From: DATEJJ01 sp039649115
Lineage (GTDB): Bacteria > Actinomycetota > Actinomycetes > Mycobacteriales > Micromonosporaceae
Direction of reading: 5' to 3'
Assembly (NCBI GenBank): GCA_039649115.1
Contig: JBBWZQ010000354.1
Location: 1 to 24,741 of the forward strand
DNA length: 24,741 bases
Made by a program: the position numbers and the translations under genes. Numbering within the stretch: position 1 is the first letter of the stretch; every line of letters begins with the position of its first letter. Shown here one piece after another: positions 1 through 8,898 of this stretch. The notes under the pieces were generated by a model. The model did no database searches. It was not told the DNA's origin and saw nothing but the letters and a program-made list of their open reading frames with translations.

Positions 1-704
1 CCACACGAGACGCGATCATCGTGACGATCGTGATGACCGTCGCGGTGGTGCTGGCCAGCCTCGTTCTCGGGCTGCTCATCGCGCTGCTGCTCGACCGGGC
101 GTTCCTCGGCCGCGGCATCGTCCGGACGTTGATGATCACGCCGTTCCTGGTCGTGCCGGTGGCCGCGGCGCTGGTCTGGAAACACGCGCTCTACAACCCG
201 GAGTACGGCCTGTTCAACGGGGTGCTCACGGGGCTGTTCGGGGCGAATGCCCCCCAGCCCGACTGGATCACGGTGATGCCGCTCACGGCCGTGATCATCT
301 CCCTGATCTGGCAGTGGACGCCGTTCATGATGCTGATCCTGCTCGCCGGCCTGCAGGCGCAGTCGCCGGACGTGCTGGAGGCGGCGCGCATGGACGGGGC
401 GAGCGCGCCGCAGGTGTTCCGCTTCATCACGCTGCCGCACCTGCGCCAGTACCTCGAACTGTCGGTGCTGCTGGGCTGCATCTACGTCCTGCAGACCTTC
501 GACGCGGTGTTCACCATCACGCAGGGTGGCCCGGGTACCGCGACCACGAACCTGCCGTACGAGATCTACCTGACCATGTTCCGCAAGTACGAGTACGGGC
601 AGGCCGCCGCGGCCGGTGTCGTGGTGGTGTTCGGGACGATCATCGTGGCGACCTTCGCGCTGCGTGTGGTGTCCACCCTGTTGCGGGAGGAGGCTCACCG
701 ATGA
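1..704 (+). CDS. ABC transporter permease, MalF/UgpA type (5' end outside window)
   Basis: Inner-membrane subunit of a CUT1-type sugar ABC importer. The reading frame is open from base 3 to the left edge, so the first in-window GTG at 21 is probably internal and the N-terminal segment and first helices lie upstream. Hydrophobic helices are visible throughout. The EAA loop that docks the ATPase appears as EAARMDGASAPQVFRFITLP near residues 114-133, counted from base 21. It ends in an ATGA overlap with the second permease, so the two subunits are translationally coupled, as is normal for a MalF/MalG heterodimer. The solute-binding protein is not in this window and is probably upstream; the ATPase may be encoded elsewhere. 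The substrate cannot be read from the permease itself; the downstream enzymes point to a polyol or unusual sugar. Confidence 0.9.
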   Translation, partial: TRDAIIVTIVMTVAVVLASLVLGLLIALLLDRAFLGRGIVRTLMITPFLVVPVAAALVWKHALYNPEYGLFNGVLTGLFGANAPQPDWITVMPLTAVIISLIWQWTPFMMLILLAGLQAQSPDVLEAARMDGASAPQVFRFITLPHLRQYLELSVLLGCIYVLQTFDAVFTITQGGPGTATTNLPYEIYLTMFRKYEYGQAAAAGVVVVFGTIIVATFALRVVSTLLREEAHR

Positions 705-1549
705 CCAGGAAACGCGGGCGGCGCTACGATCCGAGCAAGGGGCAGCATGCCGGTCCACTATGGACACTGGTTGCCTGGGCGCTGACACTGCTGTTCTTCG
801 CCCCGGTCGGCTGGATGGTGCTGACCTCCTTCCACCGCGAGGCGGACGCGGCGACCAACCCGCCCAGCCCGTTCGCGGCGCTGACCACGACCAACTACTC
901 CGCGCTGTTCGACCGCGGCATCGCGCCGTACCTGATCAACTCGGCGATGGCGAGCGTGCTGTCCACGGCGCTGGTCCTCGGCCTGGCGCTGCCGGCCGCG
1001 TACGCCCTGTCGATCAAGCCGGTGCGCAAGTGGTCGGACGCGCTGTTCTTCTTCCTGTCCACCAAGTTCCTGCCGGCCATCGCCGCGCTGCTGCCGATCT
1101 ACCTGATCGTCAAGCAGATCGGCATGCTGGACAACGTCTGGGCGCTGGTGGTCCTCTACACCGCGATGAACCTGCCGCTGGCGGTGTGGATGCTGCGCTC
1201 CTTCCTGGGCGAGGTGCCACCCGCGATCCTGGAGGCCGCTCAGATGGACGGCGCCGGGTTGCTGCGTACGATGGGGCAGGTCATCGCCCCCATCGCCATG
1301 CCCGGCCTCGCCGCCACCAGCCTGATCTGCATCATCTTCAGCTGGAACGAGTTCATGTTCGCCGTCAACCTCACCGCCGTGCGCGCCGCGACCGCCCCGG
1401 TCTTCCTGGTCGGCTTCATCACCAGCGAGGGGCTGTTCCTGGGCAAGCTGTGCGCGGCGGCCACGCTGGTGTCCCTGCCCGTGCTCATCGCGGGCTTCGC
1501 CGCTCAGGACAAGTTGGTCCAGGGCCTGTCCCTGGGCGCCGTGAAGTGA
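701..1549 (+). CDS. ABC transporter permease, MalG type
   Basis: Second membrane subunit of the carbohydrate importer, 282 aa. The ATG at 701 overlaps the TGA of the first permease (ATGA), which fixes the start. A short basic N-terminus (RKRGRR) precedes the first helix (about residues 26-48), as usual for MalG-type proteins. The EAA motif reads EAAQMDGAGLLRTMGQVIAP in the C-terminal half, followed by the family-typical SWNEFMFA segment. Length matches the family (270-300 aa). The next gene follows after 13 bases, so transport and catabolism are very probably cotranscribed. Confidence 0.92.
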   Translation: MTRKRGRRYDPSKGQHAGPLWTLVAWALTLLFFAPVGWMVLTSFHREADAATNPPSPFAALTTTNYSALFDRGIAPYLINSAMASVLSTALVLGLALPAAYALSIKPVRKWSDALFFFLSTKFLPAIAALLPIYLIVKQIGMLDNVWALVVLYTAMNLPLAVWMLRSFLGEVPPAILEAAQMDGAGLLRTMGQVIAPIAMPGLAATSLICIIFSWNEFMFAVNLTAVRAATAPVFLVGFITSEGLFLGKLCAAATLVSLPVLIAGFAAQDKLVQGLSLGAVK

Positions 1550-1562
1550 AGGGTCTGATGAC

Positions 1563-2555
1563 ATGAGAGCCGCAATGATCAGTGCGCCCGGCGAGGTGCA
1601 GGTGACCACTGTGGACGACCCCACGCCGGGGCCGCGGGAGGTGGTGGTCGAGGTGGCCGCCTGCGGCATCTGCGGTACCGACCTGCACATCCTGCAGGGC
1701 GAGTTCGCGCCGACGCTGCCGGTGATCCCGGGGCACGAGTTCGCCGGGGAGGTGGTCGCCGTCGGCACCCAGGTCGACGAGGTGCGCGCCGGCGACCAGG
1801 TCGCGGTGGACCCGTCGCTGTTCTGCCACGAGTGCTACTACTGCCGGCGGGGCCGCGGCAACCTGTGCGAGCGGTGGGCGGCGATCGGCGTCACCACCTC
1901 GGGCGGCGCGGCGCAGTACGCGCGGGCGCCGGTCGCCAACTGCGTCAAGCTGCCCGAGCACGTGCGCGTCCAGGATGCGGCGCTCATCGAGCCGCTGTCG
2001 TGCGCGGTGCGCGGGTACGACATCCTGCGCAACAGCCTGGCCACGCACGTGCTCATCTACGGCTCCGGCACCATGGGGCTGATGATGCTGGAGCTGGCCA
2101 AGCGCACCGGCTCGGCGACCGTGGACGTGGTGGACCTCAACCCGGACCGGCTGGCCACCGCCCGCCAGCTCGGCTGCTCGGCCACCGCCACCTCCGCCGA
2201 CGAGCTGGCCCGGCCGCGCGGCTGGGACGTGGTCATCGACGCCACCGGCAACGAACGGGCCATCCAAGACGCGCTGGCGCGGGTCGGCAAGGGCGGCACC
2301 TTCCTGCAGTTCGGCGTCGCCGACTACGCGGCCCGGGCCACCATCGAGCCGTACCGCATCTACAACCAGGAGATCACCATCACCGGATCCATGGCCGTGC
2401 TGCACAGCTTCGAGCGGGCGGCCGACCTGTTCGCCGAGGGGGTGCTCCAGCCCGACGTGCTGATCAGCCACCGGATGCCGCTGGAGGACTACCCGAAGGC
2501 GCTGGACCAGTTCGCGAGCGGCGTCGGCAGGAAGATCCAGGTAGTTCCATCATGA
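1563..2555 (+). CDS. Zn-dependent medium-chain alcohol/polyol dehydrogenase
   Basis: NAD-dependent zinc dehydrogenase of the sorbitol/threonine dehydrogenase group, 330 aa. Visible features are the catalytic zinc site C37 (in CGICGTDLH), H58-E59 (PGHEF) and E143; the structural zinc cluster C88, C91, C94, C102; the Rossmann motif GSGTMG at 167-172; and an acidic D191 after the second strand, favouring NAD over NADP. The start at 1563 is chosen because an upstream ATG at 1558 meets a stop after two codons; an AAGGG lies about 9 bases upstream. It sits between permeases and a sugar kinase, so a role oxidising an imported polyol to a ketose, or a sugar to a lactone, is likely. The specific substrate is not known. 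Confidence 0.9.
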   Translation: MRAAMISAPGEVQVTTVDDPTPGPREVVVEVAACGICGTDLHILQGEFAPTLPVIPGHEFAGEVVAVGTQVDEVRAGDQVAVDPSLFCHECYYCRRGRGNLCERWAAIGVTTSGGAAQYARAPVANCVKLPEHVRVQDAALIEPLSCAVRGYDILRNSLATHVLIYGSGTMGLMMLELAKRTGSATVDVVDLNPDRLATARQLGCSATATSADELARPRGWDVVIDATGNERAIQDALARVGKGGTFLQFGVADYAARATIEPYRIYNQEITITGSMAVLHSFERAADLFAEGVLQPDVLISHRMPLEDYPKALDQFASGVGRKIQVVPS

Positions 2556-3613
2556 GCGTGGTCGAGGCGTTGGTCATCGGCGACGAGTTCATCCCGCCCG
2601 GCAGCTACGAGGATGCGTTCGCGGAACTGTCCGACGGCGAGGACCTGGTGCGGCTGCGCAGCGTGCGGTGGCGTGGGAGCAAGAGCGACCAGCACGAGAC
2701 GCAGCAGGCGATGGAGCGCGCCGGGGCCAACGCGGTACCGGCGCCGCCGGAGCTGCTCGCCGCGGTACCCGGCGCGGTCGCCCTGTGCCTGCACTTCGCG
2801 CCCGTCGGTGCACAGGTCCTCGCCGCCGCGCCGGAGCTGCGGGTGGTCGCGGTCGCGCGGTCCGGGCTGGAGAACGTGGACATCGCGACCGCGACCGAGC
2901 GCGGCATCGCGGTGGTACCCGCGCACGGGCGCAACGCGGGTGCCGTCGCCGAGCTGCAGCTCGCGCTGATGCTCGCCGAAGCGCGCAACGTGGCCCGCGC
3001 GGACGCGAGCATCAAGTCCGGCGGCTGGCGCAAGGAGTTCCCGGGTGCCCGGGTCGAGGTGGCCGGCCGTACCGTGGGGATGGTGGGCTTCGGGCACGTG
3101 GGTCAGGTGTTCAGCGGCCGGCTGGCCGGGTTCGGCTGCCGGCTGCTCGCCTACGACCCGTACGCGACCGACGAGGCGCTCGCCGCCGCCGGGGTGACCC
3201 GGGCGTCCACATTGGACGATGTCTTCGTGGCGAGCGACTTCGTGGTGGTGCAGGCGCGGCACACGGCCGAGACGGACCGCTTCATCGGGGAGCGGGAGCT
3301 GCGGCTGATGCGCCCGGACGCGTACTTCGTCAACGTGGCGCGCAGCCGGCTGGTGGACTCCGGTGCGCTGCTCGCCGTGCTGCGCGAGGGCGCCATCGCG
3401 GGTGCCGGGATCGACGTGTACGACGAGGAGCCGCTGGCGCCGGACAGCCCCTGGCGCGGCCTGGACAACGCGACGCTCACCACGCACTTCGGCGGCGACA
3501 CCGAGGACACCAACCGCACCTCCGCGCGCCTGGTCGCCGAGGCCGTGCTGGAGTTCGCCCGCACCGGCAAGGTCGCCCGGGCGGTCAACGCGGCCGACCT
3601 GGGTTGGGCATGA
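2552..3613 (+). CDS. D-2-hydroxyacid dehydrogenase family protein
   Basis: NAD(P)-dependent oxidoreductase of the phosphoglycerate dehydrogenase / D-2-hydroxyacid family, 353 aa. The nucleotide-binding motif GFGHVG is at 179-184 with D202 at the end of the next strand (NAD-type). The catalytic triad is visible: R264 (NVARSRLVD), E293 (DVYDEEPL) and H312 (LTTHFGG). The ATG at 2552 overlaps the preceding stop (ATGA). The N-terminal part is longer than in minimal family members, and no ACT domain is present. The pairing with an FGGY kinase directly downstream resembles the yoaD-yoaC arrangement of Bacillus subtilis, whose function is unsettled. Here it may oxidise or reduce a hydroxyacid made from the imported carbohydrate; that is inference. 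Confidence 0.88.
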   Translation: MSVVEALVIGDEFIPPGSYEDAFAELSDGEDLVRLRSVRWRGSKSDQHETQQAMERAGANAVPAPPELLAAVPGAVALCLHFAPVGAQVLAAAPELRVVAVARSGLENVDIATATERGIAVVPAHGRNAGAVAELQLALMLAEARNVARADASIKSGGWRKEFPGARVEVAGRTVGMVGFGHVGQVFSGRLAGFGCRLLAYDPYATDEALAAAGVTRASTLDDVFVASDFVVVQARHTAETDRFIGERELRLMRPDAYFVNVARSRLVDSGALLAVLREGAIAGAGIDVYDEEPLAPDSPWRGLDNATLTTHFGGDTEDTNRTSARLVAEAVLEFARTGKVARAVNAADLGWA

Positions 3614-5094
3614 CTCACCTCCTCGGGGTGGACGCGGGGCAGACGGTCACCAAGGCCGCGCTGTTCGACCTGTCGGGTCGGGAGCTGGCGGTCGCGTCCG
3701 CCGGCACCCGCACCGTGTCGCCGCACCCGCGGTGGCAGGAGCGCGACATGGACGAGGCGTGGACGCAGACCGCGCAGGCGATCCGGCGCTGCCTGGCGGA
3801 CGCGTCCGTGGACCCGGCGTCGGTGCTGGCGGTGGGGCTGTGCGGGCACAACGACGGCATGCACCTGGTCGACGCGCGGGGACGCCCGGTGCGCCCGGCG
3901 ATCCTGGCCACCGACTCCCGCGCGTACTTGCAGGCCGAGCGGATGCGCGCGGGCGAGCGGGGGACCCGGTCCCTGGAGCTGACCGGCCAGGTACCGGTCG
4001 CGTACAGCCCCGCGCCGCTGCTGGCCTGGCTGCGCGAGTACGAGCCGCGCGCCCTGGACCGGGCCGCGCACCTGCTGTTCTGCAAGGACTGGCTGCGGCT
4101 GCGGCTGACCGGGCAGCTCGCCACCGATCCGAGCGAGGCCAGCGCGTTCTGCACCGACCTGCACACGCAGACGTGGTCGACCGACGCGCTGGAGCTGTTC
4201 GGGCTCGCCGACCTGGCGCGGCTGCTGCCGCCCATCGTGGACAGTGCCGCGGTCGCCGGTACGGTGACGCCGGAGGCGGCGCAGCTGACCGGGCTGCGCG
4301 CGGGTACCCAGGTGGTGACCGGTGCGCACGACGTGGACGCGGCCGCGCTGGGCATCGGAGCCGTCGCGCCCGGCTCACTGTCCATTGTGATGGGTACCTT
4401 CAGCATCAACCAGGTGGTCGCCCCGCAGCCCGTGGCGGACGCGCGCTGGCAGGCGCGGACCTTCCTGCGACCGGCGCAGTGGCTGCACATGTCGACGTCG
4501 CCGAGCAGCGCGGCCAACCTGGAGTGGGCGGTGCGCCAGTTCGGGCCGTGGGACCCGGCCGGGCTGCCCGCCCATGAGCTGGCGATCGCGCAAGCCGCCG
4601 GAGCCACCGGGAACACCCCGGTCTACCTGCCGTTCCTGTACGGCTCGCCGTACGGGCCGGGCATCGGGGCCGCGTTCGCCGGGCTGCGCGGCTGGCACAC
4701 CCGGGGTCACCTGATCCGGGCGGTGCTGGAGGGCGTGGTCTTCAACCACCGCTGGCACACCGACGCGCTGGGCGAGCGGTTCGCGGTGCGGCAGCGGCCG
4801 GCCCGGCTGTGCGGCGGCGGATCGCGCAGCCCGCTGTGGAGCCAGCTGCTCGCCGATGCGCTGGGTACGCCGGTGGAGGTGACCGACGCGACCGAGGCGG
4901 GCAGCCGGGGTGCGGCGGTACTGGCCGGGGTCGGCGCGAAGGTGTACGCGGACCTGGACGACGCGGCCGCCGCCACGGTACGCGTGGTGCGCGCGCACGA
5001 GCCCGATCCGTCCGCTGTGGAGCGGCTGGACGCGGGGTACGCGCGCTACCGCCGGGTGGTGGACGCGCTGGTCGAAGTGGAGGACGGGCCATGA
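3610..5094 (+). CDS. FGGY-family carbohydrate kinase (xylulokinase-like)
   Basis: ATP-dependent sugar kinase of the FGGY family, 494 aa, a full-length two-domain ASKHA protein. The N-terminal phosphate-binding motif is LLGVDAGQTVTKAALFD (residues 4-20). The likely catalytic Asp is D241 in TGAHDVDAAALGIG. The C-terminal half carries the glycine-rich CGGGSRSPLWSQLLAD segment and the EAGSRGAAVLA adenine-site region. The ATG at 3610 overlaps the preceding TGA. The family phosphorylates ketoses and polyols such as xylulose, ribulose and glycerol. Followed by an aldolase, it probably makes the sugar phosphate that the aldolase cleaves. Confidence 0.92.
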   Translation: MTHLLGVDAGQTVTKAALFDLSGRELAVASAGTRTVSPHPRWQERDMDEAWTQTAQAIRRCLADASVDPASVLAVGLCGHNDGMHLVDARGRPVRPAILATDSRAYLQAERMRAGERGTRSLELTGQVPVAYSPAPLLAWLREYEPRALDRAAHLLFCKDWLRLRLTGQLATDPSEASAFCTDLHTQTWSTDALELFGLADLARLLPPIVDSAAVAGTVTPEAAQLTGLRAGTQVVTGAHDVDAAALGIGAVAPGSLSIVMGTFSINQVVAPQPVADARWQARTFLRPAQWLHMSTSPSSAANLEWAVRQFGPWDPAGLPAHELAIAQAAGATGNTPVYLPFLYGSPYGPGIGAAFAGLRGWHTRGHLIRAVLEGVVFNHRWHTDALGERFAVRQRPARLCGGGSRSPLWSQLLADALGTPVEVTDATEAGSRGAAVLAGVGAKVYADLDDAAAATVRVVRAHEPDPSAVERLDAGYARYRRVVDALVEVEDGP

Positions 5095-5951
5095 CGCTGG
5101 TCGATCCGGTCGCGCTGCTGCGGGAGTCGGCCGGCGCCGGTGGCGGCGTGGCCGCCTTCAACGTGATCCAGCTGGAGCACGCCGAGGCACTGGTGGCCGC
5201 CGCCGACGCCCTGGGCGCGCCGGTCATCCTGCAGATCAGCGAGAACGCGGTGCGCTACCACGGCGGGCTGGAGCCGCTCGCCGTGGCCACGCTCGCGCTC
5301 GCCCGGCGGGCCAGCGCGCCGGTCGTGGTGCACCTCGACCACGCGCAGCGCGTCGAGCTGGTCGACGAGGCGGTGCGGCTGGGCCTGGGCTCGGTCATGT
5401 TCGACGCGTCGGCCCTGCCGTACGAGCAGAACGTGCGCCGCACCGCCGAGGTCGTCGCGGCCTGCCAGGCGGCGGGGGTGGCGGTCGAGGCGGAACTGGG
5501 GGAGGTGGGCGGCAAGGACGGGGTGCACGCGCCGGGCGCGCGTACCGACCCGGCGCAGGCGGCCGCGTTCGTCGCCGCGACCGGGGTGGACAGCCTGGCC
5601 GTGGCGGTCGGCACCTCGCACGCGATGCTGTCCCGGGACGCCGCCGTCGACCTGGACCTGGTACGCGCCCTGCGCGCGGCGGTACCGGTGCCGCTGGTGC
5701 TGCACGGGTCGTCGGGGGTGGCCGACGCCGACCTGCCCGCGGTGGTGCGGGCCGGCATCACGAAGGTGAACATCGGCACCCGCCTCAACGTCGCGCTGAC
5801 CCGGCGGGTGCGCGAGGTGCTGGCGGAGCGCCCCGACCTGGTCGACCCGCGCCGGTACCTGGGCCCGGCGCGCGAGGCGGTGGCGGCGGAGGCGACGGCG
5901 ATTCTCACCCGGTTGATGACTGTCGGGCGGCCGGCGACCCCTCGATACTGA
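5091..5951 (+). CDS. Class II ketose-bisphosphate aldolase (KbaY/GatY/Fba-like)
   Basis: Zinc-dependent class II aldolase, 286 aa, expected to split a ketose (bis)phosphate into DHAP and an aldehyde. Family landmarks are FNVIQLEH (23-30), HLDHA with catalytic D83 and zinc ligand H84, VEAELGEVGG (132-141), zinc ligand H177 in VGTSHAM, zinc ligand H205 in LHGSSG, and the phosphate/Schiff-region strand KVNIGT (225-230). Two glycine positions differ from the usual GTAHG and HGGSG motifs (GTSHA, HGSSG), suggesting a divergent substrate pocket. The start ATG overlaps the kinase stop (ATGA). It is the last clear enzyme of the operon; the next gene is 53 bases away and starts with its own ribosome-binding site. 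Confidence 0.9.
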   Translation: MTLVDPVALLRESAGAGGGVAAFNVIQLEHAEALVAAADALGAPVILQISENAVRYHGGLEPLAVATLALARRASAPVVVHLDHAQRVELVDEAVRLGLGSVMFDASALPYEQNVRRTAEVVAACQAAGVAVEAELGEVGGKDGVHAPGARTDPAQAAAFVAATGVDSLAVAVGTSHAMLSRDAAVDLDLVRALRAAVPVPLVLHGSSGVADADLPAVVRAGITKVNIGTRLNVALTRRVREVLAERPDLVDPRRYLGPAREAVAAEATAILTRLMTVGRPATPRY

Positions 5952-6004
5952 TCGGGCCGGCTTGCCGCGCGCCACCCCCGTCGCCCGCTCAGAGGACCCA
6001 TCCC

Positions 6005-6778
6005 GTGCCCGGCCACCACCGCACGAGCATGCAGAGGCTCGACTCGCTTGTCCGGCGCATGCGCCCGGGCACCATCGCGGCGGTCGCGTTCGCCACCGTG
6101 CTGCTTGCGGCGGCGGTCACCAAGGTGGTCGTGACGGCACTGCGCGGGCCCGGCACCGATCGACCGGCGGTGGCCGCGCCGCCGATCGGCTCCGCGGCCG
6201 CGGTGACCGGCGAGTCGCTCCGGCCACCCCCGGTGCCGGTGGCCACCGGTTCGGCGGGGTCGTCGCGCGCCGCGCGGGCGAGCGCGTCGCCCGGCCGTAC
6301 CCGCACCTCCGTGGCCTCGCCGGCGCCGTCGGCCACCCGTACCCCCGTCTCACCGCAGTCACCGCCCACCTCGCCGGCGGCCCCCGCCGTGCGCTCCTAC
6401 GAGGCGGAGTCGCAGGCCAACACGTTCGCGGGCGGCGCGTCGCCGGACACCTGCGCGCCGTGCGCGGGCGGCCGGTCGATCCGCTGGGTGGGGTACCGCG
6501 GGACGCTGCAGTTCAACGGCGTCATCGCCGCGGTGGCCGGGACCGCCCGCGTGACCATCAGGTACCTCAACGGCGACGCCACCCGCACGGCACAGCTCAG
6601 CGTGAACGGCGCCCGCGGCGCCTGGGTGACCTTCCCCGGCACGGGCGGCTGGACCACGGTCGGGACGGTCACCGTGACCGTCCCGGTCGTCCAGGGGGCA
6701 AACCGCCTGAAAATAAGCAACGACGGTGCGTGGACGGCGGACTTCGACAACATATCGGTACGGGATCCGGCACGCTGA
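6005..6778 (+). CDS. Membrane-anchored protein with C-terminal carbohydrate-binding module (CBM6/CBM35-like)
   Basis: Predicted extracytoplasmic carbohydrate-binding protein, 257 aa. The N-terminus is basic, followed by one hydrophobic segment (about residues 22-46) with no obvious signal-peptidase or lipobox site, so it may stay as a signal anchor. Residues about 50-130 form a Pro/Ala/Ser/Thr-rich linker. The C-terminal ~125 residues start with SYEAESQANTF and end with a WTADFDNISV strand, the N- and C-terminal signatures of CBM6/CBM35-type beta-sandwiches. No catalytic domain is visible. The GTG at 6005 is preferred because GAGGA lies 8 bases upstream; the ATG at 6029 is the alternative. 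It may bind the polysaccharide or cell-wall sugar related to the upstream operon (inference). Confidence 0.75.
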   Translation: MPGHHRTSMQRLDSLVRRMRPGTIAAVAFATVLLAAAVTKVVVTALRGPGTDRPAVAAPPIGSAAAVTGESLRPPPVPVATGSAGSSRAARASASPGRTRTSVASPAPSATRTPVSPQSPPTSPAAPAVRSYEAESQANTFAGGASPDTCAPCAGGRSIRWVGYRGTLQFNGVIAAVAGTARVTIRYLNGDATRTAQLSVNGARGAWVTFPGTGGWTTVGTVTVTVPVVQGANRLKISNDGAWTADFDNISVRDPAR

Positions 6779-6814
6779 GATGCGCCGCGGCGCCCGGTGG
6801 GGTACCAATCAGCT

Positions 6815-7609
6815 GTGGTGATTCCGGTTCACGACGTCAACCCGGTGCGCAGGACGCCCTGGGTCACGTACGCGTTGATCGCGGCGAACGTGATCATCTT
6901 TCTGCTCACACCCGCGTCCCGCACGGTGGCGACCGCCAGCCTGGGCCAGGTGTGCCAGCAGGAGGCGTTCTTCGACAAGTACGCCGCGATCCCGCGCGAG
7001 CTGGTGCACGACACGCAACTGCCCGTGGTGGCGACCGGCAGGGTGGGCGTGGGACCGCAGGGACCGGGGTGCGTGGCCACCCGGCCGGACTACCACAAGA
7101 TCCCGGTGCTGTCGGTGCTGTACTCGATGTTCCTGCACGGCGGCTGGCTGCACCTGCTGGGCAACATGCTGTTCCTGTGGGTGTTCGGCAACAACGTCGA
7201 GGACCGCTTCGGCCGGCTGCGGTTCCTGCTGTTCTACCTGGTCTGCGGGTACGCGGCGAGCTACGGCTTCGCGCTGGCCAACGCGGACGCCTCGACGCCG
7301 CTGATCGGCGCGTCCGGCGCGATCGCCGGCGTGCTGGGCGCCTATCTCGTGCTGTGGCCGGGGGCGCGGGTGTGGAGCCTGGTGCCGATCCTGCTGTTCA
7401 TCCCGCTGCGCCTGCCGGCCTGGCTGGTGCTGGGCGCCTGGTTCGTCCTCCAGTGGGTGTACGCGTCGGGCGTCGCGGTCTCCGCGGCGGGCTCGGTCGG
7501 GTACCTCGCGCACGTGGTCGGGTTCGTCGTCGGTGCGCTGATCGCGCTGCCGGTGCGGCTGCGGCAACCACCGGAGCGGTACCGCCGGATCGGCTACACC
7601 TGGGGCTGA
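6815..7609 (+). CDS. Rhomboid family intramembrane serine protease
   Basis: Intramembrane serine protease, 264 aa, with six or more hydrophobic helices. The L1-loop/TM2 signature is HGGWLHLLGNMLFLWVFGNN with the oxyanion Asn in GNM. The nucleophile Ser is in LIGASGAIAG, and the catalytic His is in YLAHVVGFVVG. An actinobacterial-type insert of about 60 residues, with two Cys, lies between TM1 and TM2. The start is uncertain: GTG 6797, 6815 and 6818 are in frame. GTG 6815 gives MVIPVHDVNPVRRTPWVTYA, which matches the common N-terminus of this subfamily. A TACCAA element six bases before it could support a leaderless start. It is convergent with the serpin gene (8 bases between stops). Confidence 0.9.
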   Translation: MVIPVHDVNPVRRTPWVTYALIAANVIIFLLTPASRTVATASLGQVCQQEAFFDKYAAIPRELVHDTQLPVVATGRVGVGPQGPGCVATRPDYHKIPVLSVLYSMFLHGGWLHLLGNMLFLWVFGNNVEDRFGRLRFLLFYLVCGYAASYGFALANADASTPLIGASGAIAGVLGAYLVLWPGARVWSLVPILLFIPLRLPAWLVLGAWFVLQWVYASGVAVSAAGSVGYLAHVVGFVVGALIALPVRLRQPPERYRRIGYTWG

Positions 7610-7617
7610 CGGCGACG

Positions 7618-8880
7618 CTACTTCGCGGTCGGGTCGGCGACCTGGCCCATGAACAGCGGTATGCCGGTGGCGGCGTGCACGATCGCGAAGGCGAACGGCC
7701 GGTCCACGGTCATCTGGATCTTCGGCGGCGCCGGCAGGGCGAGATCGAAGCTGAGGCCGGTGACCGCCGCCGCCTCGGTGCCCCACTCGTCCACCGTGAT
7801 GTTCGCGCGGTGTACCGCCTGGGCGATGTGCAGCTCGGGATTGATGCCGGAGAAGTCGGCGTTCAGGTCGAACGGCTCGGTCAGGCCCAGGCTCGTCAGC
7901 GCCTGCTTCAGGTCGAGGTTCGACGCGAAGTCCCACTTCGGCAGCGCCACGCCCACGTCCGCGGGCTGCAGCGCGGCCGCCACGGCCGCCATCGACGCGG
8001 GGGCGAGCAGCCGTCCCGGCGCCTGGCCGGCCGGGGGCAGCAGGACCCGCATGGCCAGCTGGCCGCCCGCGTAAGGCAGCTCGACCGCCTGCCAGCCCGA
8101 CCCGGCGGCGTAGCGCAGCCGGGCCTGCCCGCGCATCGTCGGTACCTGCACCGTGCTGTGGTCGGCGCGGGTGAAGGGCTGCGGCGCGGTGCCCTCCTCG
8201 AACGGGTGGGCCCAGTCGGCGCGCAGGTAGATGGTGTTGGCGAGGACGAGCCTGGTGTCGCGACTGAGCTGGTCGAAGACCTTCTTGATGCGGCCGGCCG
8301 TCTGCTGGCGCGCCCAGTCGTCGATGATCCCGAGTGCCTTGCCGGAGCCGAAGTCCACCGGGTGGACCCCGGTGCCGTACTGGGCGGCGAGGGTGTGCAG
8401 GAACTGCTGGCCGATCGGGTAGCCCTGCTGCGGGAAGAGGGCGTTGCCGACGCAGACCACCGGCGGCTGGGGCGGTCCGGCCGGCCGGGTGGTCGCGCGC
8501 GCCTTGGCGGGCGGCGCGTCGGCGGTGACCACCTGCCGGGTGAGGGCGTTGAAGGCGTCGTGCAGCCCGCTGGGTGGGAAGCCGAAGAACTGGTCGATCT
8601 GCCTGGCCGTCGCGCCGCCCGCGCCGGCCCGCGCCATGGCGAAGGCGTACGCGATGGACAGTGGCGAGGTCACCGAGTTCTTGCCGGCGGGCAACGCCGA
8701 GGTCGCCAGCTGGTACCCGAGCGCGGTGATGCCGCGGGCGACGGCGTCGACCGGCGCGCCGGCGGCGGGCTGCCGCCGGCTGACACCGGCCGCGCTGAGC
8801 GTGGGCGGGTCCGGCGAGCCGCACGCGGCGGCGGTGGCGAGGACGAGACCGGCGGCCGCGGCGAGTCGGTACACCTTCAT
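7618..8880 (-). CDS. Serpin (I4) family protease inhibitor, predicted lipoprotein
   Basis: Serine-protease-inhibitor fold protein, 420 aa. The N-terminus MKVYRLAAAAGLVLATAAAC looks like a lipoprotein signal with Cys20 as lipidation site, so it is probably surface-anchored. Serpin landmarks are ANTIYLRADWAHPFEEGT in the centre, the reactive-centre hinge DEWGTEAAAVT near the C-terminus, and the closing DRPFAFAIVHAATGIPLFMGQV signature. The small-residue hinge is what inhibitory serpins need for loop insertion. Counting from the hinge Glu as P17 places P1 near the Ala of FDLALPAPP, which is only a rough prediction. The start is ATG 8880; an in-frame GTG at 8895 is possible. It lies 56 bases downstream of a C1 peptidase gene on the same strand, separated by a strong hairpin. 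Serpins can inhibit papain-like enzymes, so that neighbour is a possible target. Confidence 0.93.
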   Translation of the reverse strand: MKVYRLAAAAGLVLATAAACGSPDPPTLSAAGVSRRQPAAGAPVDAVARGITALGYQLATSALPAGKNSVTSPLSIAYAFAMARAGAGGATARQIDQFFGFPPSGLHDAFNALTRQVVTADAPPAKARATTRPAGPPQPPVVCVGNALFPQQGYPIGQQFLHTLAAQYGTGVHPVDFGSGKALGIIDDWARQQTAGRIKKVFDQLSRDTRLVLANTIYLRADWAHPFEEGTAPQPFTRADHSTVQVPTMRGQARLRYAAGSGWQAVELPYAGGQLAMRVLLPPAGQAPGRLLAPASMAAVAAALQPADVGVALPKWDFASNLDLKQALTSLGLTEPFDLNADFSGINPELHIAQAVHRANITVDEWGTEAAAVTGLSFDLALPAPPKIQMTVDRPFAFAIVHAATGIPLFMGQVADPTAK

Positions 8881-8898
8881 GCCCCTGGGACGCACACC

